Positions 40,601 to 46,103 of a stretch of 64,000 bases of DNA are shown here, in pieces. The stretch comes from Epiperipatus broadwayi (taxonomy: Eukaryota; Onychophora; Udeonychophora; Euonychophora; Peripatidae): contig JAQFVV010013295.1 of assembly GCA_028023455.1 (NCBI GenBank), forward strand, positions 102,468-166,467, read 5' to 3'. Under the pieces are notes generated by a model, which worked only from the letters and a program-made list of their open reading frames with translations, did no database searches and was not told where the DNA came from. The number at the start of each line of letters is the position of its first letter. The stretch's first letter is position 1. The position numbers were made by a program, and so were the translations under genes.

Positions 40601-43577
40601 ATAGCTATATTGTGGTTTCTGAATAACCAAATAAGTTTTTGATTTTTTAAAACCTACCAAATAAAGCATCATAACTTTCTCTGTTAACTTTTAACATCTT
40701 CATAAGGAACGATTTACTCTACTCTTGCATTTTTGAGTAATCAGTGCGATTAGAAAGGAGTGCCACATATCAATACTCAGACTAGTAATCTGAGCTTAAT
40801 TTTTTTGTTAATAAAAGATTTGAATATAAAAGCCAAATAAATACAAACAATTATCATGATTGTTCTGGAAGTCATTCATGGTCTACAGTCTGCGAATCTA
40901 AGTATCAATCACTTTGTTGCATTCTTTGAAGAATGACAAAAGATTAATAATCATTAATTAAACTTTACTATAACTAAAATTTCTATTAGTAAAAATATCT
41001 TGGCAGCTCAATGACATTATGCCTAAATAGACCAGACAAAGGCCAATTTTTTCTGCAGTTCTCTTCATTATAATAACCTTTATCAATCTCCATCCAATAA
41101 CAACAGAAATGGTAGAAAAAAGTAATTTTATTTTTAGCTCTTATCAAAATAGTAAAAGTAACAGTAAGTAATAAATCAAGATTCAAAGCAAGCATAGAAT
41201 AAAAAAATAGTAACTTGATAACACTGATTTGTAAACAATTGCCCTAGAAAAAACAAAGAAAAAAGACTTAAATCAATTGTTTCTTAATTTTACATCAGTT
41301 TTTTAAAACTTTATTTGATGTAATATATCAATTCTAAAAAAGATAAGAATTCTTCAATTTTTAAATAACTTTGAATAAAGCCACTTCAATGAAATCAAAA
41401 ATCCCTTGATTTAAAAACTTAAATACATACAATAGACTAAAATAATAATAAAAACCATTTTTGTTAAAACAGGCAAAACTCACTATACATATTGCCACAC
41501 AGCAAGCTAGAGTAATCAATGAATGCCAGAAGGCTTGTGCATAAAATCCCCATCTAGTGCCTACTCATCCAATATCCCCAGACTAGTTTCTGGCTTGTGG
41601 CCTTCGTCAGTGAGGAGTCTTGGATCTGAGAGCACTGCACCTAGAAACTAGTCTGGGGATATTGGATGAGTAGGCACTAGATGGGGATTTTATACACAAG
41701 CCTTCTGGCATCCATTGATTACTCTAGCTTGCTGTGTGTGGCAATATGTATAGTAAGTTTTGCCTGTTTTAACAACAGTTATACACAAGCATAAGAGGTA
41801 GTGGTCATGTGATGTTTATTGGCTTAAAAACCATTTTTTTCAAAATAATTTTATAAAACTTTGTTTCACATATTTGGTCTTAATTGCAATTTGTTATGTT
41901 CTTTTTTTTTTTTTTATGAAATAGTGTTATTATTATTATATAATTTATTTGTAATTATTTGCATATCTTTATGTACACATTATTATTCTCAAGTGAAGAA
42001 AGTATAACCATTTTTATTAATCAATTACAAAGGAGTAGGTGTTAAATTTAATAATATCTTTATATATCTTTAATTGCCAAAAATTTGTAAGTCAATGTCA
42101 TTAATCTTGTAATATACGTGTATGAATTGTGTGCACACAAGCAGGAAATTTGATGGAAAGAAGGTAATGCTCATAATATATTCTGTTTTCATTATGAATA
42201 TCTAAGAGTGAGTCATCATTATTTTTTTTAATGAGCGATAACCGGCTCATAGAGATCAAATTCCATATATATATATATATATAGTTGGTTAATAAAGAAA
42301 TAAAATTAAAAGCAAACATAACTTAAGTATTTTTTTTCTTAATTTGAAGCATTACCTTCTTTGAACATTCTTTACTAAAAGTTTCTTCAAAATCTTCTAA
42401 TGATATTTCACCCCGTTCCAATTGTGCAAAAGGACCATTATCATCTTCTGCCACAATTAAGTCAACGCAAGTATTTTTTGGTAAACCAAACTTGGCATCG
42501 ATCTCTATTAGAAAAGCAATAATTTATAATTAACATCATATAATTTGGGAAAATATTTTAATAAAATAAATAAATAAATAATGCACTTCCAACAAAAAAT
42601 TTAGATTTGAAATTGAATTTTATTGTGCCAAACATTTAAAAAAAATTAACTGTATTAGTAAGTTGTCATAAAAAAAATGTTTGCATAAATATATATTTAA
42701 TATACACACACACACACACACACAAAATATTTAGAAATTATTTAACTCTAAAAGATTTAATAATTTTGTTATTAAAGAAGCTATATTCAAAAAATTTGCA
42801 GGCAATTAATAACCAGATCTTTTTTTTTAACTGACCATCACAATTTAGTTAATAATAATCATATGGTCAGTTGCTCAGAAAATCATTTGCTATTTGAGAA
42901 CCTAAATGGCAGATTGAATATTGCAGTTCCAGTCAATTATATAAACTGAGATTATTATATATATTGCTGGATTATACATCAATCCAAGTTCTATACTTTA
43001 CCATTGCACTCAACTTAACAAGACAATTCAATGATTATTTCAATAAAATAGAATTCGATAAATTTTAATTGACTTTTTGGAAGAATGAGAAACATCAAAT
43101 TTATAGATGATTTTATTAAAAACATCAGTATTTTTTTTCTTCCTAATAAAAGGCAATATCTATTCTACTTAGTGTTTTAATTTAGTGATGTTAACTTTTA
43201 AATTTAAATAGCCAGCTAAATTCATTGTACAGGCTTACACCTGCATTAAAGAAAATCCTAAATTTGACCTTAAAGTCAAAATTAACATTACTTTCACTTT
43301 CAGTCTTACCATTAGTGGTTTTATTAATTTACTACAAATAATTTAAAAATAAAATTATTAGAATTAGATAAATATTACTGAACTTACCAGAAAAAATTGT
43401 TGCTGGACCAGGTACTACTATTACACCTCCCATGTCAAATATAACTGCTTTAATTCTTGGAGGGATATTGTGTTTGCTGCAATAATGCATTATGGGAAGA
43501 TGATGAGACATTAAAAAAGATCTTGCTAAAAGTTGCTGATGGAAGCTATAGTGGAATGGTTTAATGAGTTTCCACAT
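1442..43577 (-). CDS. ACAD10: ACAD10-type gene, 5' half (five coding exons, partial at 3' end)
   Basis: Five minus-strand exons join in a single frame (190, 149, 195, 159 and 160 nt) and encode about 284 residues. Residues 1-42 contain K, R and H but no D or E, as expected of a mitochondrial presequence. Residues 43 to about 230 form a HAD-like hydrolase domain: motif I VIFDMGG, motif II LLTNN, motif III in RKPDPRIY, and motif IV FLDDIG. The stretch starting [11 protein letters not shown] is the linker that in ACAD10 leads into the APH-like kinase domain and then the acyl-CoA dehydrogenase domain. ACAD11 lacks the HAD part, so ACAD10 is the better match. In vertebrates ACAD10 acts in mitochondrial fatty-acid oxidation, with a kinase/dehydrogenase route for hydroxylated fatty acids. 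The remaining domains were searched for in 1-1441 and not found, so they should lie upstream of base 1. All splice sites are GT-AG. Confidence 0.88.
1846..3705 (+). mobile_element. RTE-like LINE, decayed copy 1 (split by a foldback)
   Basis: Broken translations carry reverse transcriptase blocks in order: [21 protein letters not shown] near 1865-1925, then [11 protein letters not shown] near 2068-2102, then [26 protein letters not shown] near 2140-2220, then [10 protein letters not shown]. After the 2619-3205 insertion come a LTYE(F)ETW block near 3310-3340 and the typical C-terminus RLQWG.AGHIA...NRWTVEIL near 3480-3560. It ends with a LQWIND-like segment near 3690. Many stops and frame changes mean it is dead. 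The family is the abundant endonuclease-reverse-transcriptase LINE of invertebrates, close to RTE. Clade assignment is from memory of motif style only. Confidence 0.75.
2619..3205. mobile_element. PLE-like foldback insertion, family P1, with 14-bp target duplication
   Basis: The insertion is flanked by identical 14-bp copies of TAGAATTAAACTTT at 2605-2618 and 3206-3219, which define its ends exactly. It sits inside RTE-like copy 1, so it is younger than that LINE. The two ends are inverted copies of a repeat of about 200 bp: ACACAGGCAAAACTCTCC at the left, and GGAGAGTTTTGCCTGTGT at the right. A unique middle section (about 2835-2945) reappears at 9942-10060. The right arm carries CTGATGA at 3009-3015 and GAAA at 3029-3032 around a GGC/GCC stem. 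The left arm has lost most of this motif. No protein is encoded. Confidence 0.85.
3706..3984. other. AT-rich spacer between LINE copies
   Basis: Nothing recognised. It separates the end of RTE-like copy 1 from the truncated copy 2. Confidence 0.5.
3985..4795 (+). mobile_element. RTE-like LINE, decayed copy 2 (5' truncated)
   Basis: The translation reads [22 protein letters not shown] near 4077-4145. This includes the catalytic FADD box of the reverse transcriptase. It is followed by a [16 protein letters not shown]-like block near 4400-4455 and a degraded C-terminal region. The reading frame is broken many times. The start is placed where similarity to copy 1 begins and is approximate. Confidence 0.65.
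4796..5462. other. AT-rich intron, nothing recognised
   Basis: Long A/T runs and no coding signal on either strand. Confidence 0.5.
5463..5540 (-). repeat. tRNA-derived SINE head
   Basis: On the minus strand an A-box-like TGGTCGAGTGG (5523-5533) is followed by a CTGC/GCAG anticodon-like stem with loop CTTACAA. A degraded B-box region follows, then CTGGCCAATGCTATGACAC. A related piece at 19676-19742 ends in GGCCGAAGCTATGATAC, so the tail is shared and this is a repeat family. The loop would read UAC (Val), but the other arms are too damaged for a functional tRNA. Confidence 0.6.
7113..9167 (+). mobile_element. 5'-truncated APE-type LINE with 14-bp target duplication
   Basis: Perfect 14-bp copies of ATATATAAATTAAT at 7099-7112 and 9168-9181 bound the insertion. 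The element is truncated inside the region between endonuclease and reverse transcriptase and runs through a short 3' UTR ending ATTGATG. The coding frame is nearly continuous from 7134 to 9116. A second copy of the same family is at 25778-28204, with the same 3' UTR words (CTGATG, GACCTGTC, GACAGA, TTGATGATA). The clean target duplication and few disablements suggest the youngest LINE in the window. Confidence 0.88.
7134..9116 (+). pseudogene. LINE reverse transcriptase, two in-frame stops
   Basis: A single frame opens with [18 protein letters not shown] and is interrupted only by TAA at 7431-7433 and TGA at 8175-8177. Reverse transcriptase blocks appear in order: a [13 protein letters not shown] block, an [19 protein letters not shown] fingers block, [27 protein letters not shown] (first catalytic Asp), [15 protein letters not shown], and [13 protein letters not shown] (catalytic Asp pair). 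The thumb and C-terminus include [11 protein letters not shown] and [12 protein letters not shown], and end in [11 protein letters not shown]. The endonuclease part is absent. The RNWIGHILR and LLDDIR style is common in insect LINEs of the jockey/RTE group. Clade is not certain. All catalytic residues of the polymerase remain. Confidence 0.88.
10141..11090. other. AT-rich intron, nothing recognised
   Basis: Long A/T runs. A short hairpin-like GGGTTTGAACCC at 10574-10585 resembles the palindrome near 5990, but no element can be defined around it. Confidence 0.45.
11091..11520. repeat. Moderately GC-richer unknown segment
   Basis: About 430 bp stand out from the surrounding AT-rich intron, with words such as GATCGACCGTTGCTTTCCGG (11343-11362). 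There is no open frame, terminal repeat or target duplication that I can see. It could be an old repeat or LTR fragment. Confidence 0.25.
11521..15608. other. AT-rich intron, possible old repeat remnants
   Basis: Mostly low-complexity A/T. Two stretches (about 12490-12870 and 13290-13660) are more complex, with some GC-richer words, but neither has a convincing frame or terminal repeats. Confidence 0.4.
15609..15666 (-). CDS. Possible 58-nt exon of unknown use
   Basis: On the minus strand a polypyrimidine-AG acceptor (TTTTTTTTAAG|) is followed by 58 nt that read [19 protein letters not shown], and then by a GTAATT donor. The reading looks protein-like against the AT-rich background. However, it lies between exons 4 and 5, which join in phase 0, and 58 nt would break that frame. 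It could be an alternative or poison exon, an exon of a nested gene, or chance. Confidence 0.2.
15667..17774. other. AT-rich intron, nothing recognised
   Basis: Low-complexity A/T-rich sequence. A short hairpin TTAGCTTTGCCGGTAAAGCTAA sits at about 16571-16592. A TATAAAAAG near 17569 is not followed by an initiator-like sequence. Confidence 0.45.
17783..18041. mobile_element. hAT-type MITE with perfect 8-bp target duplication
   Basis: The element is 259 bp long. Its ends are CAGTGATGGCAAAC and the inverted GTTCACCATCACTG, a 14-bp terminal inverted repeat with two mismatches. The 8-bp direct repeat GTCTAGTG flanks it at 17775-17782 and 18042-18049 with no mismatch. An 8-bp duplication with a CAGTG terminus is the hallmark of hAT transposition. 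The interior holds a GGGTCA/TGACCC inverted subterminal motif and no transposase, so it moved in trans. Confidence 0.93.
18050..18798. other. AT-rich intron, nothing recognised
   Basis: No coding or repeat structure seen. Confidence 0.45.
18799..18998. repeat. 200-bp foldback (inverted repeat pair)
   Basis: Arms of about 88 bp face each other. The left includes TTATATAAGGTTATAACCTC and AGAGAGACCTCTCCAAATCT. The right includes AGATTTGGAGAGGTCTCTCT and GAGGTTATAGCCTTATATAA. Identity is high, apart from a few substitutions and a CT insertion. The left tip CCTTATATAAGG is itself palindromic. There is no coding content and no clear target duplication. It is probably a MITE or a foldback element. 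Confidence 0.75.
18999..19675. other. AT-rich intron, nothing recognised
   Basis: No supported feature. Confidence 0.45.
19676..19742 (-). repeat. tRNA-derived SINE fragment, second copy
   Basis: On the minus strand this reads ACTGCCTTGCATTTGCAGGC, then CAGTTGCCCGGGTTGC, and closes with TTCCCGGCCGAAGCTATGAT. It shares the CTGCCTT core and the GGCC..GCTATGA.AC tail with the 5463-5540 copy. The A-box half is missing. Confidence 0.5.
19743..20160. other. AT-rich intron, nothing recognised
   Basis: Low-complexity sequence only. Confidence 0.4.
20357..20392 (+). promoter_or_regulatory. TATA-box-like core promoter candidate
   Basis: TATAAATAG (20357-20365) is followed about 30 bp later by GAGCAGTGAG. 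The surrounding 20170-20560 is more complex and has more CpG than the intron. This layout is typical of an LTR-retrotransposon U3/R boundary, but no LTR ends, primer site or pol genes were found nearby. Confidence 0.3.
20420..21059. other. Intron, nothing recognised
   Basis: AT-rich beyond about 20600. No coding signal. Confidence 0.4.
21060..21330. repeat. Cluster of short palindromes
   Basis: Within 270 bp there are several perfect or near-perfect inverted repeats: CTAGTTTCTGAAACTAG (21135-21151), CTACTATCC at 21119 with GGATAGTAG at 21192, CCATGATC with GATCATGG (about 21228/21253), ATTGATG with CATCAAT (about 21267/21281), and GAACGTGCCAGTTCGTTC (about 21305-21322). It is richer in G+C than its surroundings. 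It is probably a structured repeat of unknown family. Confidence 0.5.
21500..22560 (+). mobile_element. RTE-like LINE, decayed copy 3
   Basis: It runs parallel to copy 1: an [18 protein letters not shown]-type block near 21510-21565, then [27 protein letters not shown] near 21700-21780, HILKNI, a loose SPxxFTAVLQ-like block near 21890-21920, a [14 protein letters not shown] block near 22185-22230, and the C-terminal [19 protein letters not shown] region near 22345-22410. It ends in a FIQQWIN-like tail near 22520-22545. Stops and frame changes are frequent. Confidence 0.7.
22813..22990. mobile_element. Short MITE with GCAGTGG ends
   Basis: The 178-bp segment begins GCAGTGGCATAACTA and ends with the inverse of GCAGTGGTGTAACTA, a 15-bp terminal inverted repeat with two mismatches. 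The CAGTGG terminus suggests hAT. The flanks do not show a clear 8-bp duplication, so age or misplacement is possible. Confidence 0.6.
23446..23565. repeat. Exact 60-bp tandem duplication containing (TTA)n
   Basis: The unit ATGGATATTATTTTCCCTTT plus a TTA-repeat tract and AATAATAATAT occurs twice at a period of exactly 60 bp, essentially without differences. Such identity indicates a recent slippage duplication. Confidence 0.85.
23571..23693 (-). mobile_element. RTE-like LINE 3' tip with (ATG)n tail and 12-bp target duplication
   Basis: On the minus strand the last part of the family's C-terminus is seen: a [12 protein letters not shown] segment, then a GRDLHPAVY-type frame. The tail is (GAT)n, the usual RTE ending. 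Direct repeats of ATAATATAGAAT at 23559-23570 and 23694-23705 mark both borders. The insert is only 123 bp, so this is an extremely 5'-truncated retrotransposition. Confidence 0.8.
24215..24373 (-). CDS. ACAD10: ACAD10 exon 4: HAD motifs III and IV
   Basis: This exon has 53 codons and is phase 0 at both ends. It begins [17 protein letters not shown] and ends [10 protein letters not shown]. The lysine of RKPDP is HAD motif [11 protein letters not shown] carries the two motif IV aspartates that bind Mg2+. The catalytic set therefore looks intact. The acceptor is TTTTAG|. The donor, AAG|GTTCTG, is a weak GT site, but it is the only nearby GT that keeps frame with exon 5. Confidence 0.9.
24374..25765. 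other. ACAD10 intron 3, AT-rich, nothing recognised
   Basis: It contains short (GAT)n runs at about 24768-24783 and 25668-25684 that could be tails of lost RTE tips, but no adjoining LINE sequence is seen. Confidence 0.4.
25778..28204 (-). mobile_element. LINE copy 2 (same family as 7113-9167), decayed, with target duplication
   Basis: Minus-strand order is endonuclease, linker, reverse transcriptase, 3' UTR. Near-identical 12-bp repeats flank it (TTAGATAAATAT on the 28216-28205 side and TTAGATAAGTAT at 25777-25766, one mismatch). The 28203-27877 frame has [43 protein letters not shown] and the SYHNLV block of an APE endonuclease C-terminal half. The region 27441-26821 matches the sister copy ([34 protein letters not shown]). 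The polymerase box has become FTDD near 26555, and frames are broken several times. It is longer than copy 1 at the 5' end. Confidence 0.87.
27877..28203 (-). pseudogene. LINE APE endonuclease, C-terminal half
   Basis: An open frame of 108 codons runs from [11 protein letters not shown] to KVEFKRN. GDWNA carries the conserved D and N of the AP-endonuclease fold. QIDNIFI and the late Y/H of SYHNLV correspond to the QIDY and SDH motifs, with S-D-H changed to S-Y-H, so a catalytic residue is lost. Confidence 0.8.
28217..28902. other. Intron with a more complex unknown patch
   Basis: About 28500-28680 is less AT-biased (for example GGAGGGACCCAAAAATAAGC at 28524-28543) and may be a transposon end. 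No inverted partner was found. Confidence 0.35.
28903..29316. repeat. PLE-like terminal repeat pair with hammerhead-like core
   Basis: Inverted arms lie at about 28910-28935 (TTTACACCTTTTTAGACACT) and about 29286-29311 (AGTGTCTAAAAAGGTGTAAA). The right side carries CTGATGA at 29229-29235, then a six-base stem TGACTG / CAGTCA (29236-29241 and 29247-29252), then AAAAC where GAAAC is expected. This layout is known from Penelope-like terminal repeats. It lies 1.5-2 kb upstream of the Penelope coding remnant. Confidence 0.55.
29317..30990. other. AT-rich intron, nothing firm
   Basis: A minus-strand frame near 29566-29339 is not recognisable. It could be a transposase fragment, but no motif supports that. 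Confidence 0.35.
31000..32760 (+). pseudogene. Penelope-like element: reverse transcriptase plus GIY-YIG nuclease, decayed
   Basis: Broken frames give [14 protein letters not shown] followed by RYVDDCLFE (about 31450-31525), the Penelope reverse-transcriptase palm with its YVDD. Downstream is a FxDLK...[22 protein letters not shown] segment (about 31605-31735), typical of the region after the palm. After the 31953-32132 interruption comes [23 protein letters not shown] (about 32240-32315), then [25 protein letters not shown] (about 32350-32430). The last two are the GIY-YIG endonuclease core and its following SALxxH...HxIxFExxxIL block. IY is VY and YIG is lost, so the nuclease is dead. Many stops are present. 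This is the only coding PLE remnant in the window. Confidence 0.75.
31953..32132. mobile_element. P1 repeat, single arm, inserted in the Penelope remnant
   Basis: It matches one arm of the P1 foldbacks from ACAGGAAAAACTCTCCATAC to the CTTAGGATCTAATG end. It splits the Penelope reading between the reverse transcriptase and the GIY-YIG part. No target duplication is visible, and the second arm is absent. The hammerhead-like core is broken on the minus strand: CTGATGA is present near 32081, but GAAA is lost. Confidence 0.65.
32761..33600. other. AT-rich intron, nothing recognised
   Basis: Only A/T-rich sequence with a short (CA)n run near 32886-32899. Confidence 0.4.
33670..33710 (+). promoter_or_regulatory. 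TATA-box-like candidate
   Basis: TATAAATAC (33670-33678) is followed by CCAGTT about 33 bp downstream and TTCAGACC a little later, in a patch (33640-33790) more complex than its surroundings. This could be an LTR promoter remnant. No LTR borders are visible. Confidence 0.25.
33800..34403. other. AT-rich intron, nothing recognised
   Basis: No supported feature. Confidence 0.4.
34404..34565 (+). repeat. P2 repeat, solo arm with hammerhead-like core
   Basis: It matches the P2 arms at 53020-53170 and 53920-54075 from CTGGACCAACTGATGATTGC to GTCTGTGCTCATATACCCTA. CTGATGA is at 34414-34420 and GAAA at 34436-34439, separated by a TGCT / AGCA stem with loop GGTTT. No flanking duplication was found. 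Confidence 0.7.
34898..35446. mobile_element. P3 foldback, 549 bp
   Basis: The outer ends are perfect inverted repeats for over 50 bp, starting ATGTTATATATAGAGCTCAC at the left and its complement at the right, and including AAGCTGTTAACAAGCTTTGC. The inner parts of the arms also match (ATCCAGCTATCTAACTTAAA against TTTAAGTTAGATAGCTGGAT). The right arm is longer. It carries CTGAGGA (35356-35362), a TGC / GCA stem and GAAA (35374-35377), which the left arm lacks. The tail GGTCTGGG after GAAA parallels AGTCTGGG in family P1, so the two families look related. No clear target duplication. Confidence 0.8.
35458..35600 (+). mobile_element. LINE reverse-transcriptase fragment (type C, 5' part)
   Basis: The reading [28 protein letters not shown] matches the block that opens LINE reverse transcriptases (W...IIPIYK..K.D..NYR.IS). 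It breaks soon after. It may belong with the 36410-37540 remnant. Confidence 0.5.
36410..37540 (+). mobile_element. LINE type C, decayed
   Basis: Broken frames show an [11 protein letters not shown] block (F.DL.KAFDS-like) near 36510, a [35 protein letters not shown] block near 37125-37230, and a [17 protein letters not shown] block near 37345-37400. The YGSE.W..Y..H...LE.FH...LR.IL.I.W pattern identifies a third LINE type, different from the two other families. No borders could be defined. Confidence 0.6.
37541..38533. other. AT-rich intron, nothing recognised
   Basis: Low-complexity sequence, including TA-rich runs near 37575-37615. Confidence 0.4.
38534..38707. repeat. 174-bp hairpin (inverted repeat)
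   Basis: Arms of about 65 bp: the left has TGCATATGTATATG and TATTTCTTTTCTTAATTTAG, the right has CTAAATTAAGAAAAGAAATA and CATATGTACATCTATATGCA. It lies 65 bp downstream (in transcript sense) of exon 3, so it would fold close to the exon 3 donor. It is MITE-like, with no target duplication seen. Confidence 0.7.
38773..38967 (-). CDS. ACAD10: ACAD10 exon 3: HAD core with motif II
   Basis: This exon has exactly 65 codons and is phase 0 at both ends. The acceptor is TTTTTTCCAG| and the donor TGTT|GTAAGT. It codes from [11 protein letters not shown] to KKLFDV. Motif II is seen in [10 protein letters not shown], with the T of LLTNN as the phosphate-binding residue. The order [14 protein letters not shown], about 20 variable residues, then LFDV is the same in known ACAD10 proteins. 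Confidence 0.9.
38968..41449. other. ACAD10 intron 2, mostly unrecognised
   Basis: A small imperfect hairpin lies at about 40238-40343 (GATATCACATGACTTTTCAT against ATGAGAAGTCGTGTGATATT). Otherwise AT-rich, with no coding motif. Confidence 0.4.
41463..41825. mobile_element. P1 foldback, 363 bp, with 13-bp target duplication
   Basis: AAAAACCATTTTT flanks the insertion at 41450-41462 and 41826-41838. The two arms are inverted copies beginning GTTAAAACAGGCAAAACT and ending AGTTTTGCCTGTTTTAAC. They meet near 41642, with no unique middle. One extra segment, ending GTGATGTTTATTGGCTT, extends the right side. The left arm carries the core on the minus strand as CTGACGA (41610-41604) and GAAA (41590-41587). 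The right arm has lost it. Confidence 0.88.
41839..42355. other. ACAD10 intron 2 near exon 2
   Basis: AT-rich, with a short TA run near 42265-42281. Nothing else recognised. Confidence 0.4.
42356..42504 (-). CDS. ACAD10: ACAD10 exon 2: HAD cap region
   Basis: The first two bases, AG, complete the split codon left by exon 1 and give E. Then follow 49 full codons containing [21 protein letters not shown], interrupted by no stop. The GPF..LERGEIS..DFE pattern corresponds to the helical cap of the ACAD10/EPHX2 N-terminal phosphatase family. The acceptor is CTAATAG| and the donor AAGAAG|GTAATG. The exon ends in phase 0, which matches exon 3. Confidence 0.87.
42505..43387. other. ACAD10 intron 1 between coding exons 1 and 2
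   Basis: The 883-nt intron is AT-rich and GT-AG bounded. It contains the CA repeat and no element that I recognise. Confidence 0.6.
42704..42724. repeat. (CA)n microsatellite
   Basis: About ten uninterrupted CA units in intron 1. Confidence 0.9.
43388..43577 (-). CDS. ACAD10: ACAD10 exon 1 (coding): presequence and HAD motif I
   Basis: The exon codes for 63 residues plus one base of the next codon, ending PGPATIFS. The chosen start is the first ATG, 43577-43575. It is followed by a basic segment with no acidic residue and then by [12 protein letters not shown]. The D of FDMGG is the expected HAD nucleophile. The second position of the classical DxD is G, as in ACAD10 proteins. The donor is CTG|GTAAGTT, a full consensus. 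An acceptor-like TTTTATAG ends two bases before the ATG (exon would begin at 43579), so a separate upstream non-coding exon is likely and the ATG would then lie at the very start of this exon. Confidence 0.88.
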
Positions 43578-43579
43578 AT

Positions 43580-43999
43580 CTATAAAACAATTATATATAT
43601 ATCAAAATTTAATATCAACTTTAGAAAAGGTAAAACATGGGCTCAATGCCAATTGGAATATAACTCAATGATATTTTTTTTTAATTTGTGTAAAAATAAA
43701 AGGATTCATTTAATAGATTATCTGGGATCTTGAACTTCTAGTTAATAATAGCTAGATATCTATTTACTGACCAATAATGACTATATTATTGATTTGTTAT
43801 AGACACACACACCCCTTCACCCAAATTCTAAATCTATCTGTGATATGAAAAATTCACCCAAACTTGAACCTTAAGTAATGAGTATGATAAACAAATAAGC
43901 TAAACACAAGAGCCTTATGGTAACCACTTTACCTTTACAAAAATTATTTCCATAAGAAAATAATCACTCCAAACTATATCCTCTAAATTTCAAAATTCT
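43580..43999. other. Upstream of the ACAD10 start codon
   Basis: An acceptor-like TTTTATAG ends at 43580 on the minus strand. No TATA box or CpG cluster is visible here, so this does not look like the main promoter. Confidence 0.4.
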
Positions 44000-44560
44000 T
44001 CATATTTCAATAATTATCATTCTTTTTTATTACCATCCTTTTTATATCCATAATTTTATTATTTACAGTTTCTATTAATATATCTATCATCATTTCTGTC
44101 CTTCTAAGAACTCATTCAATGCAATGACTTTTCTTCCTCACAAAATTTATTCTTTAATCCAGTTTTTTAATGTATTTATATCACCTCATCCAAACATTTT
44201 TATATTTTCTTTTTGTTTAATGGTACAATTGTGCTTTGTATAAGATCATATTTCATATACAAATTAACAATATAATGTTACCCTCTTATCAAATCTGTTA
44301 CCCCATTAGAATTCCTATCTTAATTTTTTGCTTATTTCACTTCTTATCTCCCAACCAACAATTTTTTTTATTACAATACCTCATTATTAATTCTTATATA
44401 ATTACTTTTACTGACATTTATTATTAGCCCATTTATTATCAGACCAAACTTGCAACAAATTTCATCATTCCAGTTCATCATTTTACCAAGTACTACCATA
44501 ATATTAGCAAATATAATGCATTAAATCATTCCCATTCTTTTCTGTTTTCTAAATAGCATT
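44000..44560 (-). mobile_element. Possible LINE reverse-transcriptase fragment
   Basis: On the minus strand near 44525-44380 the reading FANIMVVLGKMMNWNDEICCKF, then LIINVSKSNYIRINNEVL, follows the FADDM...L...WN......GL.INV.KT.YM pattern of LINE polymerases. The catalytic DD is changed to NI. It is short and degraded. Confidence 0.4.
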
Positions 44561-45721
44561 TGTTTATCAACTTCTTTAATATTAAGTTTTTGGAAGAATG
44601 TGTTAAGCCTACAATTACCCCTTTAAATTGTCAAGTTAATAGTTTGAACTCAAAAACACCTTAAGATTTCAAACCCAAAACAACTTGCTTGAGCAGTTTT
44701 ATAGATCTAACATTAAGTCAGTAATTAGATATTTTAATAACATTAACTTTTTGTTAATTATAAGCATTTTGCAACTTTTTAAGAATGCTGGGATGTATTA
44801 GCAAGATGTCATATTTAAGATAAGACTTAAAGAGCAATAATTTGATCTATTTACTGAAGCTTATAATAGGTGGCTATAGAGCAACGTTTTTAAAGCTGAG
44901 GTCTATGGACTTCTAGTGGTTTGTGATATATTTTTTCAAGCTCTACAGACCTGTTTTCAAAATAAATGGTTTATTATTTAGCAAATATTTAAAAGTATTC
45001 AAAGCTATATTAACTTTAAATGCTTTACATATTACATATTAAAATATTAAATTTTACATATTAAAATATTAAATTTTAATGACTTTTTGAAAAATAAGGA
45101 AGTTGATTCTTTTTAAATTTTATAAATTATTCTATTGCTAATAACTAAAGATTATTTTGAATAAAACAACATTAACATTTTAATACTGTGATATTCTTCT
45201 AATAGTTTTGTATCTGCAGCCTCTCACATATGAGATAAAAATATTTAAATTTTGAATACATTTCATATTCTTCTGAAAGAATCAACATTACATCTCTATG
45301 ATAATAGTTAAACCGTGAAAGTTCTAAAGCAAAAACGAAATAAGTAAATAATTTTGTTTTTATTAATATATAATTTGTATGCATCTTAATATTATTTAAA
45401 TTATTTTATTCCAGAAATGGAGCAGTAGAAGATTAGTAAAGCACAAACAATTCAGAGTCTTTGATGACATGATATATTTTGCTCAACTTTAAAAACAAAA
45501 GCCACCATCATAAATATACATAAGAACTTTGTAGATTATTTACCATATAAATTATACATATAAGTTTGAAATTTTTTTGTCTCTCATGGCATGACATATT
45601 ATCAAATAAAACCATGAAATCAATTCTAGCATGACCTGGATACACAACATAAAATATACACCAATAAATCAGATGAATAATTCCAAATGAAATTGAAAGT
45701 TACAATTGAATTAAGTATTAA
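44561..45721. other. AT-rich, with one hAT-end-like patch
   Basis: At about 44880-44935 a passage resembling a hAT terminus (AGCTGAGGTCTATGGACTTC) precedes the transposase remnant by 1.4 kb. No matching inverted end was found after it. Confidence 0.35.
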
Positions 45722-45732
45722 TAAGAAAAACT

Positions 45733-46103
45733 CACTAAACATTACATGATCACCATTATTTATGCTTATACAAGCTGTTTACACAGAGGTTAAACTCTCC
45801 ATATAGTAGCACCACTCAGTGAATGGATGCATGAAGTTTTGTGCATAAATCCCTGCCTATATCCCCAGACTAGTTTCTAGCTTGTGGCTTTCATCAATGA
45901 GGAGCCTTGGATCCTAAGATATAGGTGCAATGCTCTCAGATCCAAGGCTCCTCACTAATGAAAGCAAGAAGATAGAAACTAGTCTGGGATATTGGATGAG
46001 TGTAGGCACTAGATAAGAATTTTGTGCACAAACCTTCTTGAATCCATTGATTACTCTGTCTTGCATTGAGTGGCATTACTGTATGGAGAATTTAGCCTCT
46101 GTG
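45733..46103. mobile_element. P1 foldback, 371 bp, with 11-bp target duplication
   Basis: TAAGAAAAACT flanks it at 45722-45732 and 46104-46114. The arms are inverted copies meeting near 45925 (ACAGAGGTTAAACTCTCCAT at the left, ATGGAGAATTTAGCCTCTGT at the right). The element-specific extension TTACATGATCACC is at the left here, the opposite orientation to the 41463 copy. The left arm keeps a full minus-strand core: TTGATGA (45897-45891), an AGC / GCT stem, and GAAA (45877-45874). The stem bases differ from the GGC / GCC of the 2619 copy but still pair. Confidence 0.88.
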
